Positions 1 through 11,310 of a stretch of DNA of 64,000 nucleotides are shown here, piece after piece. The translations under genes and the position numbers were made by a program. The notes beneath the pieces are model-generated. The model saw nothing but the letters and a program-made list of their open reading frames with translations. It made no database searches and was not told the DNA's origin. Source of the stretch: Nansenia antarctica (Eukaryota > Chordata > Actinopteri > Argentiniformes > Microstomatidae). Position 1 is the stretch's first letter. Every line of letters starts with the position of its first letter. Location of the stretch: contig OZ022345.1 in NCBI GenBank assembly GCA_963989245.1, positions 49,809,624 to 49,873,623 on the forward strand. Direction: 5' to 3'.

Positions 1-114
1 GAGTACCTCTGAACTACAGCAGTAGAATGACAGTTTAATCGTTTTTTAGACTCGGATCTATTCATTCAACAAGGGACACAGCACTTTCCCGTTTTTTCCA
101 TATTGTCAGGGTAT

Positions 115-165
115 TTGAGCCTCGGAAAAGCGCTATATAAATATAATTTATTATTATTATTATTT
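115..165 (+). repeat. Retroposon 3' tail fragment
   Basis: The stretch reads AAAAGCGCTATATAAATATA followed by a TTA-rich run. This is the kind of tail seen at the end of many teleost SINE and LINE copies. A diverged relative lies at 11240-11310. No body of an element is recognisable upstream. The rest of 1-1030 holds no gene that I can see; a similar tail-like segment in the opposite orientation is visible near 940-1000. Confidence 0.4.
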
Positions 166-1035
166 CTCAATTTCGAAGACAGCGCCTCAGCCAACGTTGG
201 GACCCGGAAACACGTCACGACTTAACAAGCGGATTGGGATGTAGATTTGTTTTCTTTATCCTTGTATTCCTGTTTCCCTTTCTCACACACAATGATTTTC
301 ACATGTTGAGCCCATCAATGATGAGGACAAAGTGCACTAATGTAATTACTCTCTGATCAAGATGCTTATCAGGACTGTGAATAGCAACACTGTTTCCTGC
401 CTCAGCTACACATCATTTTGTATTGGTCCGAATTAAGAAATCAAAAGTATTCCTTTGTAAATATGGTACCGTATGCATTGGTATGGAGGTATGAGGATTT
501 TATTAATGACAATTTTAAGCTAATAAATAAAATGTAACCACTTCCATGTCTGATGTACCTGCTTTTGTGTTCTCACTACAGTAATTCATTGGTAGTGATG
601 GATACATTTGAATAACAGACTAGATTAAATGAGAAGACAAGTGATGTTACATTCACAACATTTTATTCCAAGATCACGTCCAAAACAATTGCCTTTTCAT
701 TTTGAGTGTCCATTAAGCCAAATACAGAACGCATTTGCCATACAGAAGCATAACTAAAATGACAGCATTGTCAACATCAGTCTCTGATACTTTTAATTGA
801 CCTACTGAAAGAAAATCAAAGTGATACAAATTAGAGGTTCATGACTAAAAGTTGACATCTGTTCTGGTGGGCATGTCGATAGTCTAAAGGTGTTTTCCTT
901 ATCTCATCATTCCTTCATCTGCACTGAAATAGAGAATGATAACTTTTATTTGTATAGCACTTTTCCTGCAAACGTTGCAGCTCAAAGAATGCTTACTTGG
1001 GTTTCCATAGCCCTTCCCCCCTAGCCATTCCTAGG

Positions 1036-1210
1036 CCCAGTATTTTAAAACTTAATCTGGATCAGAATGATCTGGATTCTTTTTTTGCTATTCAGACCAG
1101 CTGGCTGGTTTCCCCTATACTACTTAAAATATGCCAGATCAATCTAATCCTGGATATCAAAAAATAAATCGGAATTATTCTGATCCAGACAAAAATAATA
1201 ATAATACTGG
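1036..1210. mobile_element. MITE-like element with imperfect inverted ends
   Basis: The outer ends CCAGTATT (1037-1044) and AATACTGG (1203-1210) are inverted copies. A second, perfect 13-bp inverted pair lies inside them (TCTGGATCAGAAT at 1056-1068 and its complement at 1177-1189). At about 175 bp with no coding capacity this fits a non-autonomous DNA transposon. No clear target-site duplication was found, so the superfamily is not assigned. Confidence 0.5.
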
Positions 1211-2411
1211 ACCCTGTAGATCTGAAAGGACTGGATAGGTGTTAACTATAGCGATTGCTCCCCCTTTGCCTTCTGATTGGCATGGTGTTTTTATGACACT
1301 TCATCACAACAATCCAGTATGTTCTAATTTACAGGCCAGCTCTGTTCCATCACGCCAGTGCAGATGAGAGTAAGGGGACGAGGCCACTTTAGACTATTGA
1401 GATGCATCCTGAGAGAAATCAGAAGTAAAAGGAGGCGTTTCCAAAGATCTGCTGTCTCAGCAAACAGTTTACGTATCCATTATACAATACATCATTACAA
1501 TTAACCTGGAGATATGTAGCTAGACCCCCTAAAGATGCTAATTGTGTACAATCAAGTCAGAGATGATTGTCTACTGTCAATGATCAAAGAAGCCAATGCT
1601 AATAATGTTTATTACACCATTGGCTCTTAACCTGTATTACAAAATATGCCAGTTACTTTCATGAATAATGTATTTTACTTTGATTTACGTAGTATTAATG
1701 TATGGTTACAGTTGGTTCTGCTGAGATCCTTGACTTGCTACCGGAACCTTCTGATGAAGTAGAAGAATTTACACAAAGACCCCTTGCTGCACACAAACTG
1801 CAGATGACTGCACACATATCATTGAATAAACCACAAATTAATACAAAAGCAGTTTTCATATCAATAAATGACATGGCTAATCAACTCTAGATCCACCTAG
1901 CAAAGGATAACTCTAGCTCTGTTACATAAAAGACACGAGGCATCAGTAAAGAAAAATTAAAACCCTGACAGAGGGCGTGATGTAGAAATAAGTCAATTTC
2001 TATTTGTATCATCAAACACACAGCGTTTTATATACAGATGCATGGGACTTCCTTCTTAAAGGAAAACTTTATATAAGCGTTCCATTCTTCTGATTCACCG
2101 GTTCACCTTAAACTAATTGGATTAATTAATCAATAATAATAATAATGTTCTTGTACTGTGTGTAATATTTCCATCTCGTTTCCATATGATACAAACACTT
2201 ATGCACTACAGAGCAAATGTGAATGGAAAGACATCCATAACAAAGTCAGGGTTTAAAGTAAACGATAAATAGCAAAACACAAATGAAACCTATGGTTAAT
2301 CCACACTCGCTTCATCACATTTGAGAGACTGAACAAGAATGTGCTCCATTCCCAACGTGTAACTGAATCACTAGGTAGACTTTAACTCAATCACAGACAG
2401 AAAAACAGACA
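1211..2411. other. Gene-free AT-rich stretch
   Basis: I see no convincing coding exon, RNA gene or complete mobile element here. The short frames present have no recognisable protein character and no flanking splice context. Confidence 0.4.
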
Positions 2412-2617
2412 AAGAGCAGTCAGACTCTGTTCGAACACCAATCAGCCTTACCACAGAATATTTGCCATTGTAGGTTATGATGAAAATTAATACTTTTTCC
2501 CACAGCCATTTCTGACATTCAATAGCTAATTTCAGTACTGATTTTCTATATGTTAACAGCAAATACAGTACTTTCAGACATAATGTTTAAATTGTAAGAC
2601 TGTTACAATAAAGTGTC

Positions 2618-2649
<32 letters not shown>

Positions 2650-2659
2650 GCAGTCAGAC
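2412..2659 (+). mobile_element. 5'-truncated retrocopy with poly(A) tail and 14-bp target duplication
   Basis: The 14-mer AAGAGCAGTCAGAC occurs at 2412-2425 and again at 2646-2659. Between the copies lie about 196 bp of non-repetitive sequence, a canonical AATAAA (2607-2612), and a run of about 23 A beginning 10 bp later (2622-2644). This is the signature of L1-type retroposition of a polyadenylated transcript, heavily truncated at its 5' end, so that only 3' UTR sequence was copied. The parent transcript is not recognisable. Fish L2-type LINEs do not normally leave long poly(A), so an L1-clade enzyme is the likely source (inference). Confidence 0.7.
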
Positions 2660-4329
2660 CACAACGGTCTGAATCTGACCAATTTTCGCCAAGTTCTGTC
2701 ACTCAAACTCTTCTAATAAAAGCTATTGTTTGTACAATATCATATTTACATATATCATACAGTTTATTTCAGTTCAGTTATTGTATCTTTTATAAATTCT
2801 CTTATCAACCACTTTTGTTTGATTTAATGTTTTTTCTTCCTGATGGGACCATATCAGAATCCCAGTGCAATGCAAATCTTTAGGGTTAGAATCAGGTTCG
2901 TGTCCAGGAGGGCCTCAACAAAAGAGCAGTATAGGTATAGCTGTATTAGTATAAGGCAGATACTACCCATTCTGAAAACAATTGCTCCCATCTGAATAGG
3001 AGTCTAAATGAAAGTCTAGGGTCCACACTCTTCTGTTTTATTTGGAGAATATCATAAATCACGTAGCTCTAACATCAGAACTATACCTTCCCTGACCATT
3101 CATCTATATGCTGGTATATTATCACAACATCTTATGGTAGGCATGGTCTCTGCCCTGTCCCAAACAGGCCAATATGCTGTGACTGCACTCTACTAGAAGA
3201 GGGCTGGACCATAGGATGAACCTAATCCAGCACAACTCAGCTTGTACAATTCCATTACCTTATAGTTCCAATTCCATCCCAAGACCTTCTACACTGGATT
3301 CCAGAAAACTCTCAGACCATATAGGGAGTCCCACTCTGGGAAATCTGTTGGGATTAACTACCAGAGGGAGGTTTACCAGTACAGACACATTAAGCCATAT
3401 AGATACCAGTAGCTGTTAAAATATATATTGGAATTTAACAGTACAAAATCATTTGATTGTTTTGAGTCTAGAAGATTATTTTGAGACTGGTTTTACTGTA
3501 TTGTAGTTTTCCTTATCAAATCAAATAATTGGATGAGCCATCACTATTTCATATTATACAACATTTCAGTATGTAACACATATACACGTACAATTGTGGC
3601 AACTCCAATTCCTTAAACACCCAAGTTTCTGTTGCAAAAAGTGCAGGGGTCAGGACTGTCCAAATACCAGCCTGGTTATGTAACGTTGTAGTGTCATCAC
3701 AACATGCTGTCATTTACCTACTTATCCCCTCAAATCAACAAATGTTAAAAAGGGATAAAAAAAACTAACACCAGTTCAACATACTCAACAACATTTTTCA
3801 GAGGACAGTATATCAGACTCCATTTACAAAGGTATACAACAATGGTTTTGATCTCCATCTGTAATGATTGTCCAATATGCCTATTATAGTCAGACTGACT
3901 CTCTCCTGTGGGAAGGTGCACTGCAGTGTTACGTTGCGGGGTTGTGGTCGTTTTTTTCTGGTTGATGAAGGGGGGTTATAATTTACTTTAAATTGGTGGT
4001 GGAACTGCCAGCCCTCAAAATAGGGCTGTCATTTTCTAACAGCATCCGCTAGCTATCTAACTGTCTGTACAAAGTATGTGATGTTAATCCCGACTGCCTG
4101 CCCAGTTTAGCCCCAACCTCTCTGGAGAGGGGTGCACCACCGTAGAGCTACAGACATACAGAGTTAAGCAAACTAGTGGCCTTCATGTTAACACCAACAA
4201 TTTCCACAAAAACCCCTCTAAATTTACATTCTAGAATGCCATAGGGACATTCGGTGCAAAATAGGCAACCATTAACATTCAAAACATCAAACGAAGTTTG
4301 CTGAACTCTGTGTACATCCACAACCTGCT
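2660..4329. other. Probable fbxl3 3' UTR and downstream flank
   Basis: This lies directly downstream of the fbxl3 stop codon, which is on the minus strand. It contains no coding exon that I can support. AATAAA-type hexamers occur on the minus strand, for example near 2763-2768, but none can be assigned as the functional polyadenylation site from sequence alone. Confidence 0.4.
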
Positions 4330-6674
4330 TTACCAGGTGGGCATCATGTCAGGGAACCAGACACGGCCCAGGTGCTTGGACACCTCCCAGTGGATCTCGT
4401 CCAGGGAGTATTTGTGATCAGGGATCAGCACCTCCTCCATAATTGACAGCTGGGACAACCTCCGGCCACACATTTTCACAAACTCCACAAAGGCGCTGCA
4501 GGACACCTCGCACTCCCCAAGCCCAATGGCTGAGAGCTGGGTGCAGCGCTTGGCGATACGGATTAGCTCCTCATCCAGCGGCCGAAGCCCGTTGGCGCAA
4601 ACTACCAGCTCGACTAGGCGAGGGCAGTGGAGGCCCACCCGGCCCAGGACGTCCTTGCTCACAGAGCGGCCGAAATAGAGATGCGTGACTGGGATCTCAT
4701 CACGGAAGAAAGGCCCGAACTCGTCCTCATAGAGGAAGAAGTACATGACCAGGTTGAACTTGGGAGAGTGGCGCACCATGGCGTCCCAGCTGCTCTTCTT
4801 GATGGTGTGGAAGTGCTGGCCGGGGTTATCGCTCACCACGTCGATGCGCAGGTGCTCCAGGTGAACGTGTTTCTCAGAGGAGAGAGCCAATAGGAGCTCG
4901 TCACTCAGCAGGTGGTAGTTCAACGCCAGCTCTCTCAGCCCGTGGCACTGGTCCGCCACACACAGGATCCCTGCAACAGCAGCACTGTTTAGTTAGTTCC
5001 TCTTTCACTAAAATGTTGATTTTTCTAACTTATATTAAACTCTAGTCAAATTTAGACTGTATTATTAGGCATCACACAACACAATGACAAAATTAAACTG
5101 GAATTTCTCAGAGCCATTTCAACCACGAAAGATGAGAATAATAGCTCTTTCATGTCTTATTTCCATAAATAGTACACTTAGTACACAACAGCAACACAGC
5201 TGGACGAATTCAACTGATGCACTTTCTAGGCAGAATTAAGTTTGCTTGAGTAGATTATAATAATTTCCCATTCAATTGAGAATTTGACATGAGGTGTATC
5301 TATGCAAACAAAAACAAAAATGGTTTCTGAACATTGACAGAATGTGAAACACTAAGTAAAACAATTAAAAACAATATGGAAACCAACTACGAAAGACCAC
5401 TACACATGCCTTGCCTGGACCAATTAGCATGTGTATTCCCTCCCTTTAAAATGACATTTAATAGAAATAAATGCATCATAAGAGTGATTTTAGTGACCAC
5501 TGACTAACACCATACCTGCAGGGGAGACATGGGGACAGCTGCTCATCTTCAGCAGCCTCAGTGTGTCACTGTTGTTGGCCACCAGGACCTTCAGGGACGG
5601 GTCGTCCACAGGCGTGTCGTCAATCTTCAACGAGGACAGTGACTTGGAGTTGACAAACACCACCGTCAGGGCTGAGATGAAATGAGACTACAGGAGGAAC
5701 AAAGTAGAAAGCCTTTTGATTAAAAAGTGGATAAATATCATACCAATAACTAGTCACCCTGGTTTAACCTGAAGCAGTCCTCTATGACAAAACAATTCTA
5801 AAAGTGTATTGGTTTAACATGTTACATCCTTTCTTTGTCTCATGTGTAATTACAGCAGCATCAGTTTAAGCCTTGACATTTAGAACTTAAATGAGTAAAA
5901 GATTCAAGACAAACACATTATGATCTGAATAAAACATATTTAAGTCATTGTGGTAGAATGCACGGTGCCAGCATGGTTGATACTATGGCTCTGTGTACCT
6001 TAGGTAGCTCCATGAAGCTGGGTCTGGCTGTGGAGATGAGCCCCAGGGTCTTTAGTGAGCAATTCACCAGCTGTGAGAGAATGTCACAAGCGGCCTCTGC
6101 AGACTCAGTACTGCTGTCCACCTAGAGAACACGCACACCAGACACAGTTCAGTGCCTGACAACAGTTACATAAAACAGTGAAATTAATCAATTGTGAAAG
6201 AGACCATCTCCAATCAGTGACTGAGGGCAATTCTGACACCTGTCAAAGTCTACCAACTACTGTGACAAGCTCTTTTTCCCTCACCTTGAAGCTGACATAC
6301 TGTAGGTGATTAGAGTGCCTCTTGATGATCTGCTTGATAAGGTCTGGGTGGGTGGCCTTCAGGTAAGAGCTGGCCGGCTGGTTGAGTTCAAACTCAAAGC
6401 ATCTCCACAGCTCCGGCATGTGGAAGGCATTGTTCCAACCATGGCACACCTGCGAGGCGAATGCACGGTCCAGGAGTGGCAGGTACTTGAAGATGTGGAG
6501 CAGGATCTCCTGGGGTAGCCGTGTCCAGTCAACATCAAAATCGTAGACCTCTTCTTCCTCCTCTTCTTCTTCAGGCTCCTCGCTAGGCTGCTGCCGCACC
6601 TTCTTGCATGCCTCTGTAGGACCATAGCTGGACGAGCTGCTACTGTCCCCCTCATCTCCGTTCACCCTCTTCAT
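4330..6674 (-). CDS. fbxl3: F-box and leucine-rich repeat protein 3 (FBXL3), four coding exons
   Basis: Substrate-recognition subunit of an SCF ubiquitin ligase. The family binds cryptochromes (CRY1/CRY2) in the nucleus and triggers their degradation, which sets circadian period. Exons, 5' to 3', are 6285-6674, 5999-6121, 5516-5687 and 4330-4970. All junctions are GT-AG, the phases agree, and the frame is complete at 441 codons, against 428 in the human protein as I recall it. The F-box lies at about residues 49-95 (LPQEILLHIFKYLPLLDR...), preceded by a fish-style Ser and Glu-rich N-terminus (a 10-Glu-rich run near residues 33-42). The LRR part ends in MMPTW, whose terminal Trp is known to insert into the cryptochrome FAD pocket. 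The start was chosen at the Met 13 codons inside the open frame, because an acceptor (CCCCAACAG) lies just before it. A non-coding first exon is therefore expected upstream. Confidence 0.96.
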
Positions 6675-7177
6675 TCTGTTGGGGATGTATACAAAACGAG
6701 TGAGTATTTTCAAAAGCTAAACAGAACTTCTGATATTACATGGCGAAGGCTGCATGGCATGCGAGAACAAATGCTGGTATGAATAAAATGGAAAACTTAT
6801 CAGTAGTGAATTGGGCTTGCACACAAACACAAACCCCACTACTTAAAACGTGATTTAAAAACAACAGACTACAAGGTGGGAAGGCTACTTTGTTAGCTAG
6901 CATCTTCATGCTTGATGCACAACAGAGTCCATGGCCTCCCTGTTCCGCAACAACACGGTCGATGACTGAGAGGCGCATGCGCAAGGAGTGCATACAAAGT
7001 CATTCATAACCAAAGCAAGGAAAGCAAAGCTCCGTTGTGCATCATGCGTCTGGTGCTACAATATCGAGTCTAGACTGGCTAGCTACTCAGTTATCTATAG
7101 TTGATTATAAGCTCCTGTCAGCTAGCTACGTAGACAAGTCAGCCAACGCAGTCAACACGTCTACTGGCACAACATTA

Positions 7178-7430
7178 CGTGAGCTTAGAATGATAAGGTT
7201 CTATCTCCGTTTAGGGCAGTTCAGAGATATTGAGCGTCAAAGTTTTTACATTCCATTATGTTTTGTGAGATGGAACCTTTGTATTTTATTGATTACTAAC
7301 AAAAAAAATGTCAACATTTTTTAAAATAACACCACACAGGCATTAATAAACACCTAATGGATCAGATTATGTAAAAAAAACTCAATTTTGACCAAAAATG
7401 GAGATAGAACCTTATAATTCTAACGTCACG
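7178..7430. mobile_element. MITE with 31-bp imperfect terminal inverted repeats
   Basis: Left end 7178-7208 and right end 7400-7430 are inverted copies that share the core TAAGGTTCTATCTCC and match at about 28 of 31 positions. The element is about 253 bp, AT-rich and non-coding. ATTA lies immediately outside both ends (7174-7177 and 7431-7434), compatible with a 4-bp target duplication. It sits in the probable first intron of fbxl3. Confidence 0.6.
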
Positions 7431-7597
7431 ATTAGCTGTTACCTAACGTTGGTTACTTCTAGATGACTTCTAGCAGGCGTTGGTGTTAGGTTAGGGTCTC
7501 CTCTATAATGACATTGTATGTATTTAAATAGACGACATTGCAGCGCGCAGTATACAGTATTAACATAACATACCCGGCCCATCCCCTCATACGTTAC

Positions 7598-7720
7598 CTT
7601 GTTTACAGTTAGCTGCTAGCACAGTTAGCTAGCACGTTTAGCTTAGCTGGCCAACTGGTCGCAGTGAAAGATCCGCCCACTGACACTTCAACCCGGGCCC
7701 GCACTTGAAAAACTCATTCG
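7598..7720 (-). promoter_or_regulatory. Candidate fbxl3 non-coding exon 1 and core promoter
   Basis: Upstream of the first coding exon, the best minus-strand donor is CAAG|GTAACG, ending an exon at 7598. The sequence just upstream is locally GC-rich and contains a CCGCCC (GC box) motif near 7673 and a GGGCCCGC stretch near 7698, which suits a TATA-less promoter. No transcript evidence is available, so the start site and exon length are a guess. Confidence 0.35.
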
Positions 7721-8729
7721 TACAAGCCAAACAACACGCACCAGGCAATAAATCAATTTGGTGGAAAATAAATAGATCAATATAAAAGCACTGTTTCTTT
7801 GAATATGTGTCCGTGTCTTGTGCTTTATATCTCAGCTGACCCGATTGATTCCTTCGCGCGAAGTTTCCTGAAATGGCGACGTGTTGTAGTGACGGTGGCG
7901 CGGTGCACTCTGGGTAATACGTGTGATGTGAAATGGCTGAAGTGTTTAACGGCGCTGGTCGTTTTTGGTTATGTATCTACCAATTTTAAGCAAATATTAT
8001 TTTTCGTAATCAGAACTGTTGCATAAGTTTGAAGCACACACACATGTCAAACAAAGTCATTAATGGTGTCCTTAATGTACAGCAACGAGGATAACCCGAG
8101 GCGAGCGATCTCACAACTACTAGTTACAGTCAGTCAGTCAGTGAGGGTCTGGAGCTGGCGAGGGGATTGACTCCTGCGGTACAAAGTCGTTCTTAACATT
8201 ATCCGATTCCCGATTGCAATGCCTCATTGTGAACCTGAATTCCTCGAGTTCCATATTGAATTGAAATTGGAAAAGGTTTCCAGGGTGAATTTATTTATAC
8301 TGACGTCAGTGGTCAGCGGCGGCCCCTCTCTCCCACCCAATTATTTGTGCTAGTTTCCTGCAATTGTACAGCAATTTGTACAGCAATTTGGTCATAATGA
8401 ACCAAAATAATAATAATTAGAACATTTGATAAAACTATACAAATTCAGACAATATATCATATTTATGAAATCTTAACAAACAAATACATTAGCCTACTAC
8501 AGTCTAAAAGAAAATTGGGCCCCATCAACAGGACTCAGCCCCTTGGTCAGCAGCAGAAAGACCCTTGGTCATCATCTTATATATACAGTGCATTGCTCAT
8601 AGATGGCTATATCATGTTACAGTACATACCAGGGTTTTTCCTGGGTCAGAATGAGGCCTTGGTGGCTGATCTTGTGCGCACGCACAAGTTGTAATTATTA
8701 AGCTGCCAAGTCTCACGCTTTGGCCGTGA

Positions 8730-8730
<1 letters not shown>

Positions 8731-8781
<51 letters not shown>
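8731..8781. repeat. (AC)n microsatellite
   Basis: About 25 uninterrupted AC units. The flanks carry a short hairpin-like pair of CTCACG motifs (near 8711 and 8830). Between 7720 and 9280 I see no other supportable feature. Confidence 0.9.
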
Positions 8782-8784
<3 letters not shown>

Positions 8785-9276
8785 CAACCAGTTCACACTC
8801 TCACACGCCACACCTCAAATTTCTCACGCCGAGAAATAACAATTGTTTTGCAGGACCTTTATTTTTGAAATTCCTTGAAAGAAAGCTACCGGACACGAGT
8901 TTCGTGGCATCTTTCTGCACGCGCGTTAACTTGAGTCTGCAATCGAAGCGGTAGGCAAGCGCTGATTGTACAATCTGTGTTCACGCGAGCTGCATGTAAA
9001 AACGTAGCAAGTATGTGCATACAACATCGTATCTGGTAGCCTACTGGTGCTTTCAAACCAATGATGATAATGACTTGAACATCATTCCAATATCCTCATG
9101 CTAACATTCATTTTGAATGCAAGGCTGGGAAATGGCTCCATCATGGTATGCTAGTGTGACTGAATATTATAACACAAGTTACACAACCATTGATTGTCTT
9201 AATGTACTACAGACTATATTTCATAGGTGACAATAAAACCCCAGAATCCTCTCTGTTTGGTTCTTTTAGCTCCATT

Positions 9277-11148
9277 TGTGACCGTCTGTAGAGATCTGCA
9301 GAGGAAGCTGAAGGAATTCTTCACTCAGCGTGAGATGCATGCCCTGAGCAGAGTTTACCTGTGGTGTATGTCCCCACCTGTCCTACCCACTGTACATACC
9401 TTATGTTTTGTTGTATTGTTCTTCCCATGATGGATGTATGTTTATCTTGTAGATAGTAATAGTTATTTGTCTGTATTATCTTGTAGATAGTACTAGTTTT
9501 TTTTTGTCTGTCTTACATGTAACGATGAATTGAGAATCAAGGACCCCAATTGAAATAAGCCAGTGGCTTTCTTGGGTTTTTATCCTATTAGTTGACCTTG
9601 TATGTAATATGTACTTTCATGTACCTACTTCTGCAAATCTTCTAATAAAGTTTTCAATCAATCAATTCAATAAGGCTAGAGACAGCATTAGCCAGATCTT
9701 GGTCGCCATTCAGGGTGACATGGTGGCACAGTCAGGGGAAATGGAGACCTCAGTGGAGCTCCGACAATGGCACAGTGCTGTAGGATCTCTGCTGGAGAAT
9801 GTAGAGAGGGTGTGTAGTGAGGGTAGTCTCACTGGGTCAGATACTGTTGTCTGGAAGCTTGACGATGGAGCTTCCAGTGACGATGGTTCATTAGTAGTTA
9901 CAGAGTTGCTCAGGGCCGCCTCCTCTCTGTCCATAAAGTCCATGTTTGAGGATGTGTCTTTGACTCTTCCTGGAACAACATGTGAGCTTCCCACTGAGCT
10001 TCCAGAAAGCAGTTTCCCCATCGTCAGAAGCACGACCTTCGATTGCAGCTCTGACGAGACTGTGCCGGAGGATTCCGTCAGTGACTCCAAACAGCGGATG
10101 GCCGACGTGGTGAAAGTCCTGAAGGACCACATGGACCCGGCAGTTCTTCAAGAGGTCACCTCTCCTGGAGCCCACCTCACCAGACAGGAGGAGCTGCTGT
10201 CCCAGGGGGGGGATCCACACCCTGACCAACGCCCTTGTGGACAGACTCCAGGGGCTAATGTCACTCCACAGCAGTCTGCCAGTGGACGTTGGGAACAGTG
10301 TGTCGGACAGTGTTCTGTCCAAACGGACACAGACAGAGAAGCATGCGATGGTGTGCTCTGAGATGGTCTACGCCTTTGCGGAGGAGTCGGTGAATCGTTT
10401 GCTTCTTCCCCTGATCGTCCCTCCCTCATCATGGAAGCATGGAGGAGGAAGCTTCCAACAGCAACGCCCCGACCAGAGTCTCCAGCCCCACGAGCCTGCT
10501 GTCCACCAGCTCTTCGGAGATCTACAACGAGACAGTGGATCTGTTCTCCAGGGCCCTGGTCCACCAGGTGATGGACACCCTATCAATGGGATCCGACACC
10601 ACACCAGCCTCCACAGCCTCAGTCATACAGCCTCAGAGTGATGCTAGTGGGAAGAAGAAGAAAGGGAAATTCGGGAACTTCCTTTCAAAGTTGAAGAGCA
10701 AGGTAAAACAGAAATATACAGTGAATTTATAAGAGAGCCACATTCCACATAATTTCACATTAAGGAAATGTAATGTAAAGTCTTACCCGTTTATCATAAA
10801 ACAGCAGACAAGCTATGCATTGTTGTTGTAGGAGTAATGGGGTTTTAAGAGATATGTTCTGTCATTGATTCTTCTTCTGTAACAACTGATACAGTGCAAG
10901 AAGAGCAACCAGGTAGGTGTCCAGCCTCCAGCCCCAGGACAGGAGGACATCAAGGTTGCCCATGACGATGGACACAGCAGAGGTAAGTCAACAAATAGAA
11001 CACATAGACCAAGGGCATACTAACCAAACTAATAAAGTATTCTATTCTGTAGCTATAGGCCTCGTGAAGCTCATATGAACTCATTCTCCTGTCTCTAGCG
11101 GCCAGCCCAGTGACAGCTGTGACGACTCCTCGTGAGTCTAAAATGTAG
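9277..11148 (+). pseudogene. Unrecognised spliced gene; main exon carries two apparent frameshifts
   Basis: I do not recognise this protein. A short exon near 9285-9365 encodes DLQRKLKEFFTQREMHALSR. The main exon (about 9678-10702) continues ARDSISQILVAIQGDM... through three frames in turn: up to a run of eight G (10205-10212), then from ...GGIHTLTNALVDRLQGL to about 10430, then the frame ending FGNFLSKLKSK|. A clean donor (AAG|GTAAAA) is followed by exons 10895-10982 (CKKSNQVGVQPPAPGQEDIK...) and 11099-11148 (...TPRESKM, stop). The last three junctions are in phase. The protein is helical, Ser/Thr-rich and basic near its C-terminus. The first junction and the true N-terminus are unresolved. 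It may be a decaying gene, or a working gene with base-count errors at homopolymers. It lies where cln5 sits between fbxl3 and mycbp2 in tetrapods, but is not cln5. Confidence 0.55.
9430..9672 (+). mobile_element. LINE-like 3' UTR tail
   Basis: Non-coding sequence with an internal short duplication (TATCTTGTAGATAGTA twice, near 9442 and 9477) that ends TCTAATAAAGTTTTCAATCA and a short CAAT-type tandem tail. This organisation is usual at the 3' end of teleost L2-like LINEs. It lies in an intron of the unrecognised plus-strand gene, immediately before its main exon. Confidence 0.45.
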
Positions 11149-11239
11149 ATTTAGATTAGTAATCAAAAAATGTATTAGACCCCTATACTTTATTTTATAT
11201 ATCTTTTGTTTCTTTTTATTATTACTACTCAATCTTTCC

Positions 11240-11310
11240 AGTTTGTAAAGCGTCTTTGAGTGTCTAGAAAAGCGTCCATATAAGTCCAATGTAGTATTAT
11301 TATTATTAGA
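11240..11310 (+). repeat. Retroposon 3' tail fragment
   Basis: GTGTCTAGAAAAGCG... followed by a (TTA)n-like end is a diverged relative of the tail at 115-165. It lies just after the stop codon of the unrecognised gene. Confidence 0.4.

Noticed and set aside
7037..7324. 95-codon plus-strand frame in the fbxl3 upstream region
   Set aside because: It runs through the left end of a MITE and lacks any recognisable protein character.
9891..10604. Minus-strand frames across the unrecognised plus-strand gene
   Set aside because: They are antisense to a plus-strand structure with clean, in-phase splice sites, which explains the coding signal better.
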